Assembly: GCA_036555515.1 (NCBI GenBank)
Contig: DATBLC010000063.1
Coordinates: 15,043-79,042, forward strand
Direction: 5' to 3'
Length of the DNA: 64,000 bases
Origin: DATACQ01 sp036555515
GTDB lineage: Bacteria > Desulfobacterota > Binatia > UBA9968
Shown piece by piece: positions 51,941 through 60,633 of this stretch; positions within the stretch are counted from its first letter, which is position 1, and the number at the start of each line of letters is the position of its first letter. The position numbers and the translations under genes are program-made. The notes below the pieces were generated by a model, which saw nothing but the letters and a program-made list of their open reading frames with translations, had not been told where the DNA came from and did no database searches.

Positions 51941-53368
51941 CTAGGCCTTTGTTAGCCGCTCCAATACCGCTCGCGGTATGAAATCTTCGAGCCGGGTTTT
52001 TTCCATCGCGGTTTTCGGCACCGCGACGCGGGCCTCGTAAGGACGCTGCACCGGCTTGGTGGCGTCGATGATCATCTTGGCGGTCATGATGTTGTCGGTC
52101 TGGGAAGGATCGAGAGTGTTTCCTTTAACGTTTTTGATGATGTCCACGTCCTGGTCCGCTTGCACGCGCGTCGCCACGGCCCACATAACCTCCTCTTCAT
52201 TATAGATATCGATATCGGCATCGACCACCACGACATGCTTGACGAAGTCGCATCCGCCGAGCGCGGCCAAAGCCGCCTGCTTGGTCTCGCCGTCGACTTT
52301 TTTATCGATGGAAATATAGCAATTGAAGCGGCAACTGCCTGACATTGGGAAATGCACGGCTTTCACCGTCGGCACCACGCCATGGATAAGATTGAACAGA
52401 CTCCCTTCTTTAGGAATACCGCCGAGCACCCAGGTGTCTCGATGGCCGGTAAAGATATGCTGGAAGATGGCATCTTTCCGGTGCGTGATCGCGGAAACCT
52501 CGATGACGTTTCGCAGCCGCTGCGGGCCGTAATAGCCGGTGAACTCCCCGAACGGTCCTTCGATTTCTTTCACGTTAGGAAGCACATGCCCTTCGATCAC
52601 CAGTTCGGCGTCGGCCGGCACCATGAAATCTTCACCGAGCGTCTCAGATGGCGTGAGCCGAAGCGCCTCGCCCATAATGGCGCCGACCTTGGCGTAGTCG
52701 TCGACACCGAACGGCGAGACATTCAGCGATCCAAGATAAAATGCCGGATGATGACTAATCACGATCGCCACAGGCGTCGGCCGGTTTTTTTCCTCGTTCT
52801 TGCGATGGATCTGCCAGTTGTGCCGCGGCGACATGTGCAGGCCGAGCTTTCTCGGTCCCTTCACCATGTTGCGCTGGAAGGAAATGTTGTAAAAACCTTC
52901 ATCCGGATCTTTCATCACCGGCGTCATGTCGATGTACGGTGCCGGGTCCATCGCGTGATGCCGAACGACCGGCAGCTCGTAAATGTTTGCCTCGTCGCCG
53001 CGCTTGATCACCTCCTTCACCGGCGCCTCGCTCCGGGACACCGTTGTCGGCGGCAGCATCGTGTCTTCTCGGCGGGCATACTCGAGGCTCAGCGGCAAGT
53101 CGCCTTCGCTGGGTTTCATGCCTAGGGACAACGCGCAGCGCTGGCGCGTTGCAAACACATTGCTCAGCAGCGGAAAAGCGGAAGGCTTACCAATGAGATC
53201 GAGGGGTTTCTCGAAGAATAAGATAGGAAATTTTTTTTGATTTTCGAGGTGCTGAAGCAGAGCGGTTACCTCGAATTTGTGAGGCGCGACAGCTCTCTCA
53301 ATGCGGACAAAATCGTAGGGTAGCCGTTCTTGCAGATCGTCGAGGAAAGCTCTGAGATCCTTGCTCAT
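51941..53368 (-). CDS. UbiD family (de)carboxylase, copy 1
   Basis: 475 residues from ATG 53368 (GGGAGAG 7 bases upstream; the longer frame to 53416 has none). Features: FPLLSNVFATRQRCALSLG, APYIDMTPVMKDPDEGFYNISF, NMVKGPRKLGLHMSPRHNWQIHRK, and the core LVIEGHVLPNVKEIEGPFGEFTGYYGPQR. The E-R-E-type catalytic residues are conserved. Only about family-level similarity to copy 2, so the two probably have different substrates or form a hetero-oligomer. Located directly downstream of the reductase FAD-subunit gene past a family A repeat. Confidence 0.85.
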   Translation of the reverse strand: MSKDLRAFLDDLQERLPYDFVRIERAVAPHKFEVTALLQHLENQKKFPILFFEKPLDLIGKPSAFPLLSNVFATRQRCALSLGMKPSEGDLPLSLEYARREDTMLPPTTVSRSEAPVKEVIKRGDEANIYELPVVRHHAMDPAPYIDMTPVMKDPDEGFYNISFQRNMVKGPRKLGLHMSPRHNWQIHRKNEEKNRPTPVAIVISHHPAFYLGSLNVSPFGVDDYAKVGAIMGEALRLTPSETLGEDFMVPADAELVIEGHVLPNVKEIEGPFGEFTGYYGPQRLRNVIEVSAITHRKDAIFQHIFTGHRDTWVLGGIPKEGSLFNLIHGVVPTVKAVHFPMSGSCRFNCYISIDKKVDGETKQAALAALGGCDFVKHVVVVDADIDIYNEEEVMWAVATRVQADQDVDIIKNVKGNTLDPSQTDNIMTAKMIIDATKPVQRPYEARVAVPKTAMEKTRLEDFIPRAVLERLTKA

Positions 53369-53400
53369 CCAAAACTCTCCCGCGCGTCTTGATTGCTCGT

Positions 53401-53532
53401 CAGGTTGTTGAAACAAAGTAATCCATGCTTCGAGAGCCTCAGCATGAACGGAGTTTTCCGAATCATTTAAAGTCTCTATCCGTTCGTCCTGAGCTCGTCG
53501 AAGGACTCTGAGAGCGCTTTTTAGCCACCTGC
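53401..53532. repeat. Family A palindromic repeat, copy 5
   Basis: Left end CAGGTTGTTGAAACA; right end CGCTTTTTAGCCACCTGC overlaps the last codons of the FAD-subunit gene (GCA-GGT-GGC-TAA, minus strand), so the repeat supplies its stop codon. Internal inverted core GCTTCGAGAGCCTCAG / CTGAGCTCGTCGAAGG. It separates this gene from the UbiD gene. Confidence 0.75.
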
Positions 53533-54522
53533 TACTTCCAAGCCCGCCACCTGTGCCAACGCCCTCTGAGTGTAAACTTTGGCCATACGTTTGCGATACC
53601 AGTAATCCAAATCGGCGTTGTCGAGCGGATGGGCCACTTTCGCCGCGGCTTCCGCCACGGCGTCGATCAACGCCAAAGTGATTTTTTGGCCTCGCAGCAG
53701 CGTCATAGCTTGGGCCACAACCTTGGGCGCCGATGCGACGGCGGTTAACACTACGCTTGCGTCACGACATTCGCCGCGATCATCGATGTCCAGAGTCGCC
53801 GCCACACCCAGGATCGGAAAGTCAAACGACCCGCGACGCCGGAGTTTCAAATAAACATTACGCAGGCCCAATGCTTCCTTCGGAATCAGCAATCCTTTGA
53901 GCACTTCGTCTTTCGCTTTGGCTGAATAATCGATTCCGTCGTCGCGGTACAATTCCTCGAGCTTTACGACGCGCTCGCCCTTGTGATTAGCCACGATCGC
54001 TTGCGTTCCCAAGCTAACCAGCACCGGCGCTGTGTCCGACGACGCGATCGCCAGGCATTTCGTGCTACCGGGCGCGACCAGACAGATGGCGCCGTCTTTT
54101 TTCATGCAAAACCCCACCGCCTGGCGCCAGAAAAACGTCTGGTCGTAGTAATTGCAGCGGGTGTCGACGAGCACGTTGCCGCCGATGGTACCCATATTCC
54201 TGAGCTGCGGCGTCGAGACCGATTCCGCGGCGTGAACCAGGGCGGGAAAATTTTTAGCAATTAGCCGGTGCCGCGAAACAGTGGCCAGGCTTTCTCCAGC
54301 GCCTATCCAAAGACCTTCTTTGTGTTGGCGAATTCCCTTGAGCTCGCGCAGCGCTCTTAGCGAAATGATATGCTGCGGCGTAAATTGCCCGCGTTTCATT
54401 TTGGGATAAACGTCCGTGCCGCCGGCCACCAACATCGCGTCGGCGCCCAAATCCGCCAGCGCTTTCGTCGCCTGCTTCAGGGAACGCGGTTGATGATAAG
54501 TGAATTCCGGAAGTCGTAACAT
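53521..54522 (-). CDS. FAD-binding subunit of a 4-hydroxybenzoyl-CoA-reductase-like enzyme (HcrB/XDH-family)
   Basis: 333 residues. FAD site: VAGGTDVYPKMKR at 32-43 and TIGGNVLVDTRCNYYDQTF at 112-130. Beyond ordinary XDH/CoxM subunits it has Cys123, Cys139, Cys147 and Cys156 with spacing x15, x7, x8, the loop that in Thauera HcrB holds an extra [4Fe-4S] cluster and lets the enzyme run in the reductive direction. The catalytic partners are the molybdenum subunit (54719-57094) and the 2Fe-2S subunit (57091-57591). Predicted role: reductive removal of a ring hydroxyl from an aromatic acyl-CoA. Its last codons overlap a repeat. Confidence 0.85.
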   Translation of the reverse strand: MLRLPEFTYHQPRSLKQATKALADLGADAMLVAGGTDVYPKMKRGQFTPQHIISLRALRELKGIRQHKEGLWIGAGESLATVSRHRLIAKNFPALVHAAESVSTPQLRNMGTIGGNVLVDTRCNYYDQTFFWRQAVGFCMKKDGAICLVAPGSTKCLAIASSDTAPVLVSLGTQAIVANHKGERVVKLEELYRDDGIDYSAKAKDEVLKGLLIPKEALGLRNVYLKLRRRGSFDFPILGVAATLDIDDRGECRDASVVLTAVASAPKVVAQAMTLLRGQKITLALIDAVAEAAAKVAHPLDNADLDYWYRKRMAKVYTQRALAQVAGLEVAGG

Positions 54523-54581
54523 CTTAATCGGCTCATTCTTCCTTGGCGCCTATCAGCGGTACCATTCGGCGGATTACTTTC

Positions 54582-54650
54582 TTACCACGAAGATCACGAA
54601 GGACCTAGCGCGGGTATTAATGTTTTCAAACTTCGTGTCCTTCGTGGTGA
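54582..54650. repeat. Family B palindromic repeat, copy 2
   Basis: Arms 54582-54601 and 54631-54650 pair at 17 of 20 positions; the right arm is the exact reverse complement of the left arm of the copy at 21132-21151. It lies in the 196-bp spacer between the molybdenum- and FAD-subunit genes. Confidence 0.75.
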
Positions 54651-54718
54651 AATGTCTTTTTCTACTCTGGTTGCAGCCCAGCCGCGCAGGTTCTTTCCTC
54701 ATCCATGGAACGTGAGGG

Positions 54719-57094
54719 CTAGCTTTTCTGCTCTACTTTCACCCCCTCGCCCGGATGCCATTTGATCGGCGCGGGAAATTGAAATTCGGGAATCGACACC
54801 GCTTTCAAGCGCCCCTCGAGGGCGCGCAGAATTTTGTCCGGCGTGATTGGAATTTCATGAATGCGCACGCCGATGGCGTCATAAAGGGCGTTTGCCAAGG
54901 CGGGAACGACCGGCAGGAGCGGCCCCTGGCCAGCTTCTTTGGCGCCATAGGGTCCTTCGGGATCGTCGGTTTCGACCAGAATAGTCTCGATTTCCGGAGT
55001 CTCCAAAGTCGTCGGACTTTTGTATTCCAAGATCGACGGAATTTTATGTAGTCCGTTCTTACGAAAGATCTGCTCCTCCATCAACGCCTCGCCGAGAGCC
55101 ATATAAACGCTGCCCTCGGTTTGACCCTCGACGAGAAGCGGATTGAAGGCGCGACCGCAATCGTGCGCGATCCAAACTTTGGCGATTTTAATTTCGCCCG
55201 TTACGCTGTCACAATGAAGCTCGACGATAGAAGTAGAAAAACTATAAGCCGGAGTCGGACCGACGCCCGCGCCCTTGAAGTCGCGCGGGTTCTTGGGCGG
55301 CCAGTAGCTGCCGGTGGCGCCCAGAGTGCCATGTTTCCCCTCGGCTTTGCGCACCGCATCCGCGAAGCTAATAGCGCGCTCGGGAAACTTAACGCTGCGA
55401 ATGTTCCCTTGGGCGAACTCGAGATCGTCCGGCGGCACTTCCAGCTCTTTGCTTGCGGCTTCGAGCAACATGGGTTTAAGTTTCGCGCAGGCGTGGATCG
55501 CCGCATTGCCGGTCATCACAGTGACGCGGCTCGAATAACTGCCGAGGTCCACCGGCGTTAAATCCGTATCGGCGGTCAACACTCTGATGTCGGCCGGATC
55601 GATGCCAAACTCCTCGGCAACGGCGTAAGCCAGGATAGAATCGGAACCTTGACCGATATCGGTGGAGCCGCAGAACACGGTGACGCCCCCGCTACGGTCG
55701 AGCTTGATCTGCACGCCGGAGTGGGGCATGTCATTCCAATAAATCGGCAAGCCCGCCCCGCTGATGTATGAGCTCGCCGCGAAACCGATGCCGTGGCCGA
55801 AGGGCAGCTTGCGGAATTTTTTCTTCCACTCGGCGCGCTCGGCGACGCGCTCGATGCATTCGCGCAAACCGCAGCTGCTAATTTTGAGGCCATTTACGGT
55901 TAGCGAATTAGCCTCGACGATTTGCCTGAGCCTCAAGTCAAGGGGATCGATCCCGAGCTTCTCCGCGATCTCATCCATCTGGATTTCAACCGCGAAGCGC
56001 GGCTGGGGCGTGCCGTGGCCGCGCTTCGGGCCGCACGCCGGTTTGTTGGTAAATACGCGGACGCCCTCAAACTTGTATGCCGGCACTTTGTAGGTAACGG
56101 TCTGCAGCGCGCCAGTGTAGTAAACCGACGCCAAGCCGTAGCTGCTGTAGCCGCCGCCATCCAGAAAGGTTTTATACTGCATGGCTTGAATTGTCCCGTC
56201 ATTTTTTACGCCGGTCTTCGCCCACATCTTGACCGGATGTCTGCCTCGGTGCACGTAAAACGACTCCTCGCGCGTGAGGGTGATTTTCACCGGTCTTCTT
56301 GTGATCATGGAGAGCTTGCCTGCGCAGATTTCGTGGGAGAAAGGATCGCTCTTGCCGCCAAAGCCGCCTCCCACCGGAGTCGCGACGACGCGTATCCGGC
56401 TCGCGGGCAGACCGAGGATCTTGGCCAGGGCCCGGTGAAGATAGTGCGGCGTTTGCGTCGAAGACCATAACGTGAGCTTGTCGTCCGGGCCATAGAACCC
56501 GACAGCGCAATATTGCTCCATCGGGAGATGAGTGTTGCCCTGGTAGAAAAAGGTTCCTTCGAAGATATGGTCCGAATGAGCAAACGCCTTTTCCATGTCG
56601 CCGAATTCGAGAGACACGGCTTTTTGAATATTCGCCTGGCGGTTCCAGGTGTGAATCCGCTCGCTCTCAGCCGTGGAAGCCAGCGCTTCTTCGATGGAAA
56701 GAATCGGTTTGAGAATTTCGTATTCGACGTCGATACAACCGAGCGCTTTTTCAGCGAGGCTCTCGCTCGCGGCCGCCACGGCCGCCACGGGATCGCCGGC
56801 ATAACGCACCTTGTCGGTGACCAGCGCCTCTTCGTCTTCGGTCGAAGGCATGATGCCGAACTTTTGCGGCAAATCTTCTCCGGTGATCACCGCAAACACT
56901 CCTTCGAGCTTGAGGGCCCGCGCGGCGTTGACACCGAGCACGCGCGCGTGGGGATGGGGACTGCGCAAGAGTTTGGCGTAAATCATGCGCGGCAGATTGA
57001 GGTCGTCAGCATAGACGGTCTCCCCCGCGCATTTGGCCATCGCATCGACTTTACGCAGCGGCTTGCCGATCACTGAGAACTGCTTTTTCTTCAT
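54719..57094 (-). CDS. Molybdopterin-binding catalytic subunit, HcrA/xanthine-dehydrogenase family
   Basis: 791 residues from ATG 57094, overlapping the 2Fe-2S gene stop by 4 bases. Aldehyde-oxidase hammerhead first (GKPLRKVDAMAKCAGETVYADD), then the cofactor-binding GGGFGGKSDPFSHE near 275, GFAASSYISGAGLPIYWNDMP, GSTDIGQGSDSILAYAVAEE and the C-terminal EAGQGPLLPVVPALANAL with the Glu expected at the active site. Length matches HcrA (about 770) rather than full XDH. The aromatic context and the cluster site of the FAD subunit point to an acyl-CoA substrate. The window has no molybdopterin synthesis genes. Confidence 0.85.
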   Translation of the reverse strand: MKKKQFSVIGKPLRKVDAMAKCAGETVYADDLNLPRMIYAKLLRSPHPHARVLGVNAARALKLEGVFAVITGEDLPQKFGIMPSTEDEEALVTDKVRYAGDPVAAVAAASESLAEKALGCIDVEYEILKPILSIEEALASTAESERIHTWNRQANIQKAVSLEFGDMEKAFAHSDHIFEGTFFYQGNTHLPMEQYCAVGFYGPDDKLTLWSSTQTPHYLHRALAKILGLPASRIRVVATPVGGGFGGKSDPFSHEICAGKLSMITRRPVKITLTREESFYVHRGRHPVKMWAKTGVKNDGTIQAMQYKTFLDGGGYSSYGLASVYYTGALQTVTYKVPAYKFEGVRVFTNKPACGPKRGHGTPQPRFAVEIQMDEIAEKLGIDPLDLRLRQIVEANSLTVNGLKISSCGLRECIERVAERAEWKKKFRKLPFGHGIGFAASSYISGAGLPIYWNDMPHSGVQIKLDRSGGVTVFCGSTDIGQGSDSILAYAVAEEFGIDPADIRVLTADTDLTPVDLGSYSSRVTVMTGNAAIHACAKLKPMLLEAASKELEVPPDDLEFAQGNIRSVKFPERAISFADAVRKAEGKHGTLGATGSYWPPKNPRDFKGAGVGPTPAYSFSTSIVELHCDSVTGEIKIAKVWIAHDCGRAFNPLLVEGQTEGSVYMALGEALMEEQIFRKNGLHKIPSILEYKSPTTLETPEIETILVETDDPEGPYGAKEAGQGPLLPVVPALANALYDAIGVRIHEIPITPDKILRALEGRLKAVSIPEFQFPAPIKWHPGEGVKVEQKS

Positions 57095-57591
57095 CGCATA
57101 GTTTCCTTCGCAGCGAGTTCGACCGCTTCCAGGATTTTTGTATAACCCGTGCAGCGGCAAAGATTTCCTGACAAAGATTGGCGGATCTCAGCGCGAGTGG
57201 GATGAGGATGCTTGTCTAACAGCGCTTTGGCGGTGAGCAGGATTCCAGGGATGCAATAACCGCATTGAGCCGCCCCCAAGTCGGCGAAGGCCTTTTGCAA
57301 GGGATGCGGTTTGCCATCTTGCATCATGCCTTCGACGGTTACGATCTCGGCATCGACCGCTTCAATGCCGAGCATCAGACAGGAAAGCACCGGCTTGCCG
57401 TCAGCCAGCACGGCGCAAGTGCCGCACTCGCCCAATTCACATCCATGCTTGGTACCGGTCAGCGCCATGTCTTCGCGCAAGACCTCCAGCAAAGTCTTGT
57501 TTATTTCGGTTGCAACTTCACGAGTCTCGCCGTTGACGCGCAGGCGCAGGAGCGTTTTCGATAACCGGTCGTGGCTTTTGTTCTTTCTCAT
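57091..57591 (-). CDS. [2Fe-2S] subunit, HcrC/xanthine-dehydrogenase family
   Basis: 166 residues. Plant-type ferredoxin cluster: C51, C56, C59, C71 (CELGECGTC ... SC). Second, helical-domain cluster: C110, C113 (CGYC) and C145, C147 (CRC). These are the two clusters shared by all molybdenum hydroxylases. Starts 7 bp after the CoA-ligase stop and its end overlaps the catalytic subunit start, so CoA ligase, 2Fe-2S and molybdenum subunits are one transcript. Function: electron transfer between the FAD or 4Fe-4S site and molybdenum. Confidence 0.88.
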   Translation of the reverse strand: MRKNKSHDRLSKTLLRLRVNGETREVATEINKTLLEVLREDMALTGTKHGCELGECGTCAVLADGKPVLSCLMLGIEAVDAEIVTVEGMMQDGKPHPLQKAFADLGAAQCGYCIPGILLTAKALLDKHPHPTRAEIRQSLSGNLCRCTGYTKILEAVELAAKETMR

Positions 57592-57598
57592 GGGTTCT

Positions 57599-58873
57599 CT
57601 AGAGCTTAAAGAATCTTTTAGCCTTCAATTCAAATCTAGGCAAGGTGCCGGGCACGACCAACTCGATTTCGGGACGGAGTCCGATGCGCTCTCGCATGCG
57701 TTGGCCAACTCCTTCGCCCAAACCTTTGACCGCGCTTGATTCGGAACGCGGTTCCAAGATGAGCCTGATTTCTTTCATCGCTTCTCTTTCAAAAATTTCC
57801 ACCCGAAACTCTTCAATCTCGGCAAACTCTCTGAGCACATTTTCAATCGCGCTCGGGAATACGTTCACGCCGCGAACAACGATCATATCGTCGGATCGGC
57901 CAAGCACGCCGCCGTCCAATAGAATAAACGGCCGGCCGCAGGGGCAGGGTTGGTTGCGCGGCTGAACGAGATCGCCGGTCTTGTAACGAATTAACGGGCT
58001 GCCGATTCTGCCCAAATTGGTGATCACCAGTTCGCCCTTTTGTCCTGGACGCGATTGTGTGCCGGTATTCGGATCGATGACCTCGGCGATGAATTCATTT
58101 TCGTTGATGTGGATGGCGCCGGGGTGGGATTGACACTCAAATCCGAAAGCTCCCACTTCGGTAGCGCCCGCATGGTCATAACATGTCGCGCCCCACGACT
58201 CTTCGATCATTTTTTTTGTGCTGGGGATGCTCGCCCCCGGCTCGCCGGCATGGATCGTGATTCGGACACTGGAGTCGCGTGCGAGATCGATGCCTGATTT
58301 TCTTGCTTCGGACGCCAAATGGAGCGCGTAGGTAGGAGTGCAAACGAGCACCGTGGCGCCGTACTCAATGATTGCTTTAAGCCTCTGAGTAGTGGACTGT
58401 CCGCCACCCGAGACGGCCATCGCACCGAGACTTCGCGCGCCTTCCCAACCCGACCAAAAACCGATAAACGGACCGAAGGAAAAAGCAAAATAGATCCGAT
58501 CACCGGGACGGACTCCGGCTGCTTCGAAAACCACCTTCCACGTTGCCGCCCACCACTGCCACGACTCCTCAGTGTCCAGCCAATACAGCGGTTTTCCGGT
58601 TGTCCCCGAAGTTTGGTGAATGCGAATGTAGCGCTCTAGAGGAAATGTCAGATCGCTGCCGAACGGCGGATGGTGCCGCTGGTCGTCGACGAGTTCAGTT
58701 TTGGTTGTGAAAGGCAACTTCCGCAACAGCTCTAGCGAATCGATCTGTTCAAGACCGGCGCGAACAAATTTTCTGCGGTAAAATTCATTGTCCGGTAAAA
58801 TTCTGTCCAGCATCCGGCGCAATCGTTCAGATTGCGCCGCCTCAATCTCTTCGTGGTTTCTTACAGATCCCAT
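57599..58873 (-). CDS. Phenylacetate-CoA ligase family (PaaK-like) enzyme
   Basis: 424 residues. Features: LPFTTKTELVDDQ, the ATP loop YIRIHQTSGTTGKPLYW near 84-100, DHAGATEVGAFGFEC, LIRYKTGDLVQPRNQPCPCGRPF with the cysteine cluster typical of PaaK homologues, and GRSDDMIVVRGVNVFPSAIE. PaaK-type ligases form CoA thioesters of aryl acids. GAGGG upstream of ATG 58873. Being the first gene of the reductase/UbiD operon, it probably generates the aroyl-CoA that the reductase uses. Substrate could be a hydroxybenzoate or arylacetate. Confidence 0.85.
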   Translation of the reverse strand: MGSVRNHEEIEAAQSERLRRMLDRILPDNEFYRRKFVRAGLEQIDSLELLRKLPFTTKTELVDDQRHHPPFGSDLTFPLERYIRIHQTSGTTGKPLYWLDTEESWQWWAATWKVVFEAAGVRPGDRIYFAFSFGPFIGFWSGWEGARSLGAMAVSGGGQSTTQRLKAIIEYGATVLVCTPTYALHLASEARKSGIDLARDSSVRITIHAGEPGASIPSTKKMIEESWGATCYDHAGATEVGAFGFECQSHPGAIHINENEFIAEVIDPNTGTQSRPGQKGELVITNLGRIGSPLIRYKTGDLVQPRNQPCPCGRPFILLDGGVLGRSDDMIVVRGVNVFPSAIENVLREFAEIEEFRVEIFEREAMKEIRLILEPRSESSAVKGLGEGVGQRMRERIGLRPEIELVVPGTLPRFELKAKRFFKL

Positions 58874-58991
58874 TAACCCTCGCCAGCATCCATCATGCGG
58901 CGCTTCTTTGATCGAAATCTATTACCCAGCGGCAAGAACTGCAAGGCGCAGCGTTGCATACGGATCCCGGTTGCAAGGGTCCTGTTTAGCC

Positions 58992-59019
58992 TTGTCCCAT
59001 TCGGTCGCCATGTTATAAT
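58992..59019 (+). promoter_or_regulatory. Predicted extended -10 promoter for the ABC importer operon
   Basis: TTGTCC (58992-58997), 16-base spacer, TGT-TATAAT (TATAAT at 59014-59019, TG at 59011). The only strong consensus promoter seen in the window, 31 bases before ATG 59051 and in the divergent spacer with the CoA-ligase operon. Confidence 0.65.
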
Positions 59020-59050
59020 CCGCGCCTCTCTAGCGGGAGCCAGCATATTC

Positions 59051-59833
59051 ATGGCGGATTCAACGAAGATCGAAATTCGCGATATCGAGCATGTATACCA
59101 GAGTGATTTCTCGACCGTCACGGCATTAGCGAAAGTGAGCCTCACGGTAGCCGATGGCGAGTTTGTCGCGCTCTTGGGACCGAGTGGCTGCGGCAAGTCT
59201 TCGCTTCTGCGCATCGTCGCGGAACTCTTGCGCCCCACGGCAGGCTCCGTCCAAATTTATTCCTCCCGCGACCAAGTCAATGGCCGGCCAAAAACGGCAC
59301 TGGTGTTCCAGGAATACGCGCTTTTTCCGTGGCGCACGGTGCTCGACAACGTCGTCTTCTCTCTGGAAATGCGCGGCGTACCCCGTGACGAGCGCCTGGA
59401 TCGAGCACGGAACGTGCTTGCCCGAGTTGGGCTGCAATCATTCGCCGGAGCTTACCCGCACCAGCTTTCCGGCGGCATGCGCCAGCGGGTGGGAATCGCC
59501 CGCGCCCTGGCGGCTGAACCGGAAGTGCTGCTGATGGACGAGCCGTTCGGCGCGCTGGATGCGCAGACCCGCACAATCCTGCAAGAGGAACTGCTGCGGG
59601 TGTGGGAAAGCGAACGCAAAACCGTTCTCTACGTTACGCACAGCATCGACGAGGCCGTCTACATGTCCGACCGAGTGGTGCTGCTTAGCGCCAGGCCCGG
59701 GCGCATTAAAGCGGAGTACACCGTCGATTTGTCGCGTCCCCGCAACATAGAAATGCGCGGTTGGAGTTCGTACACAAAACTGTCGTTGGAAATCTGGAAC
59801 GCCCTTCGAGATGAAGTGGAAAGGGCGGGATAA
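59051..59833 (+). CDS. ABC importer ATP-binding protein, SsuB/TauB-like
   Basis: 260 residues from ATG 59051 (GGGAG upstream; the frame continues upstream past the promoter but is not coding). Walker A GPSGCGKSS at about 42-50, VFQEYALFPWRTVLDNV Q-loop, signature LSGGMRQRVGIARAL, Walker B VLLMDEPFGALDA, YVTHSIDEAV. This subfamily partners SsuC-type permeases and NMT1-like binding proteins. First gene of a five-part import and ring-cleavage unit running to LigB. Confidence 0.88.
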   Translation: MADSTKIEIRDIEHVYQSDFSTVTALAKVSLTVADGEFVALLGPSGCGKSSLLRIVAELLRPTAGSVQIYSSRDQVNGRPKTALVFQEYALFPWRTVLDNVVFSLEMRGVPRDERLDRARNVLARVGLQSFAGAYPHQLSGGMRQRVGIARALAAEPEVLLMDEPFGALDAQTRTILQEELLRVWESERKTVLYVTHSIDEAVYMSDRVVLLSARPGRIKAEYTVDLSRPRNIEMRGWSSYTKLSLEIWNALRDEVERAG

Positions 59834-59841
59834 GCACGACC

Positions 59842-60633
59842 ATGAAGTTTTCACGCCTTTGGTCTCGCGAGGTCTCAATTCCGCTGGCGACTTCGTTAGT
59901 CACGTTCGCCGCTTGGGAAACCCTCGTTCACGCCGGCGCTCTGCGCGCCGCTTTCTTTCCAGCGCCGACGAACATCGCCCGCACCCTTTTGAGCTTGGCC
60001 ATGGGCGGCGAACTCTGGCTCCATATCGCTACGACTTTGGGGCGTTTGTTCGCGTCCTTCCTCTTGGCAGTGATCCCCGGCACGGCGCTCGGGCTTGCGA
60101 TGGGCTGGTGGATCGAGATGCGCCTCGCAGCCGATCCGCTCGTTCGGATCTTGTTTCCCATCCCGAGCATCGCCTTTTTTCCGCTGGTCATTTTCTATCT
60201 CGGTCTCAGCGAATGGGGATTGCTTCTGACGGCCGCGATTACGCCGTTTCTCCTCATCGTGGTGCAGGGCGCCGCTGCCGTCGAAGGAGTAGAGCGGACG
60301 CTTCTGGAGGCGGGCCGGAATTATGGCGCCACCGGCCAGCGGCTGTTCCTGCGGGTAATACTCCCCGCGGCGTTACCGCATCTCTTTACCGGTTACCGCC
60401 TCGCTTTAGGAGTCGGTTTCATCGTCACCGTGGCCGTCGAAATGATCGCCGCCAAACACGGACTTGGCGGATTCCTCTGGCACTCGTGGCAGATTCTACG
60501 CATCGAGGAAATGTATGTGGGACTTGTGCTGATTGGGCTTCTCGGCATTCTTGTGACCTACGGGCTGGAAGCTTTCGCCAATCGCATGATGCCCTGGCAA
60601 GCAGATTTGTTACGATTGAAAGGACAGCGATAA
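59842..60633 (+). CDS. ABC importer permease, SsuC-like, first copy
   Basis: 263 residues, about six helices. EAA loop LLEAGRNYGATGQRLFLRVILPAALP near 154-180 is the coupling motif. The stop TAA overlaps the next permease start (TAATG). A plus-strand open frame in another register overlaps this gene and is spurious. Forms a heterodimeric pore with the next gene. Confidence 0.85.
   Translation: MKFSRLWSREVSIPLATSLVTFAAWETLVHAGALRAAFFPAPTNIARTLLSLAMGGELWLHIATTLGRLFASFLLAVIPGTALGLAMGWWIEMRLAADPLVRILFPIPSIAFFPLVIFYLGLSEWGLLLTAAITPFLLIVVQGAAAVEGVERTLLEAGRNYGATGQRLFLRVILPAALPHLFTGYRLALGVGFIVTVAVEMIAAKHGLGGFLWHSWQILRIEEMYVGLVLIGLLGILVTYGLEAFANRMMPWQADLLRLKGQR

Noticed and set aside
59811..60632. 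N-terminal 274 codons of a 532-codon plus-strand frame
   Set aside because: The first part overlaps the first permease in a wrong register; only codons from ATG 60633 resemble a permease.
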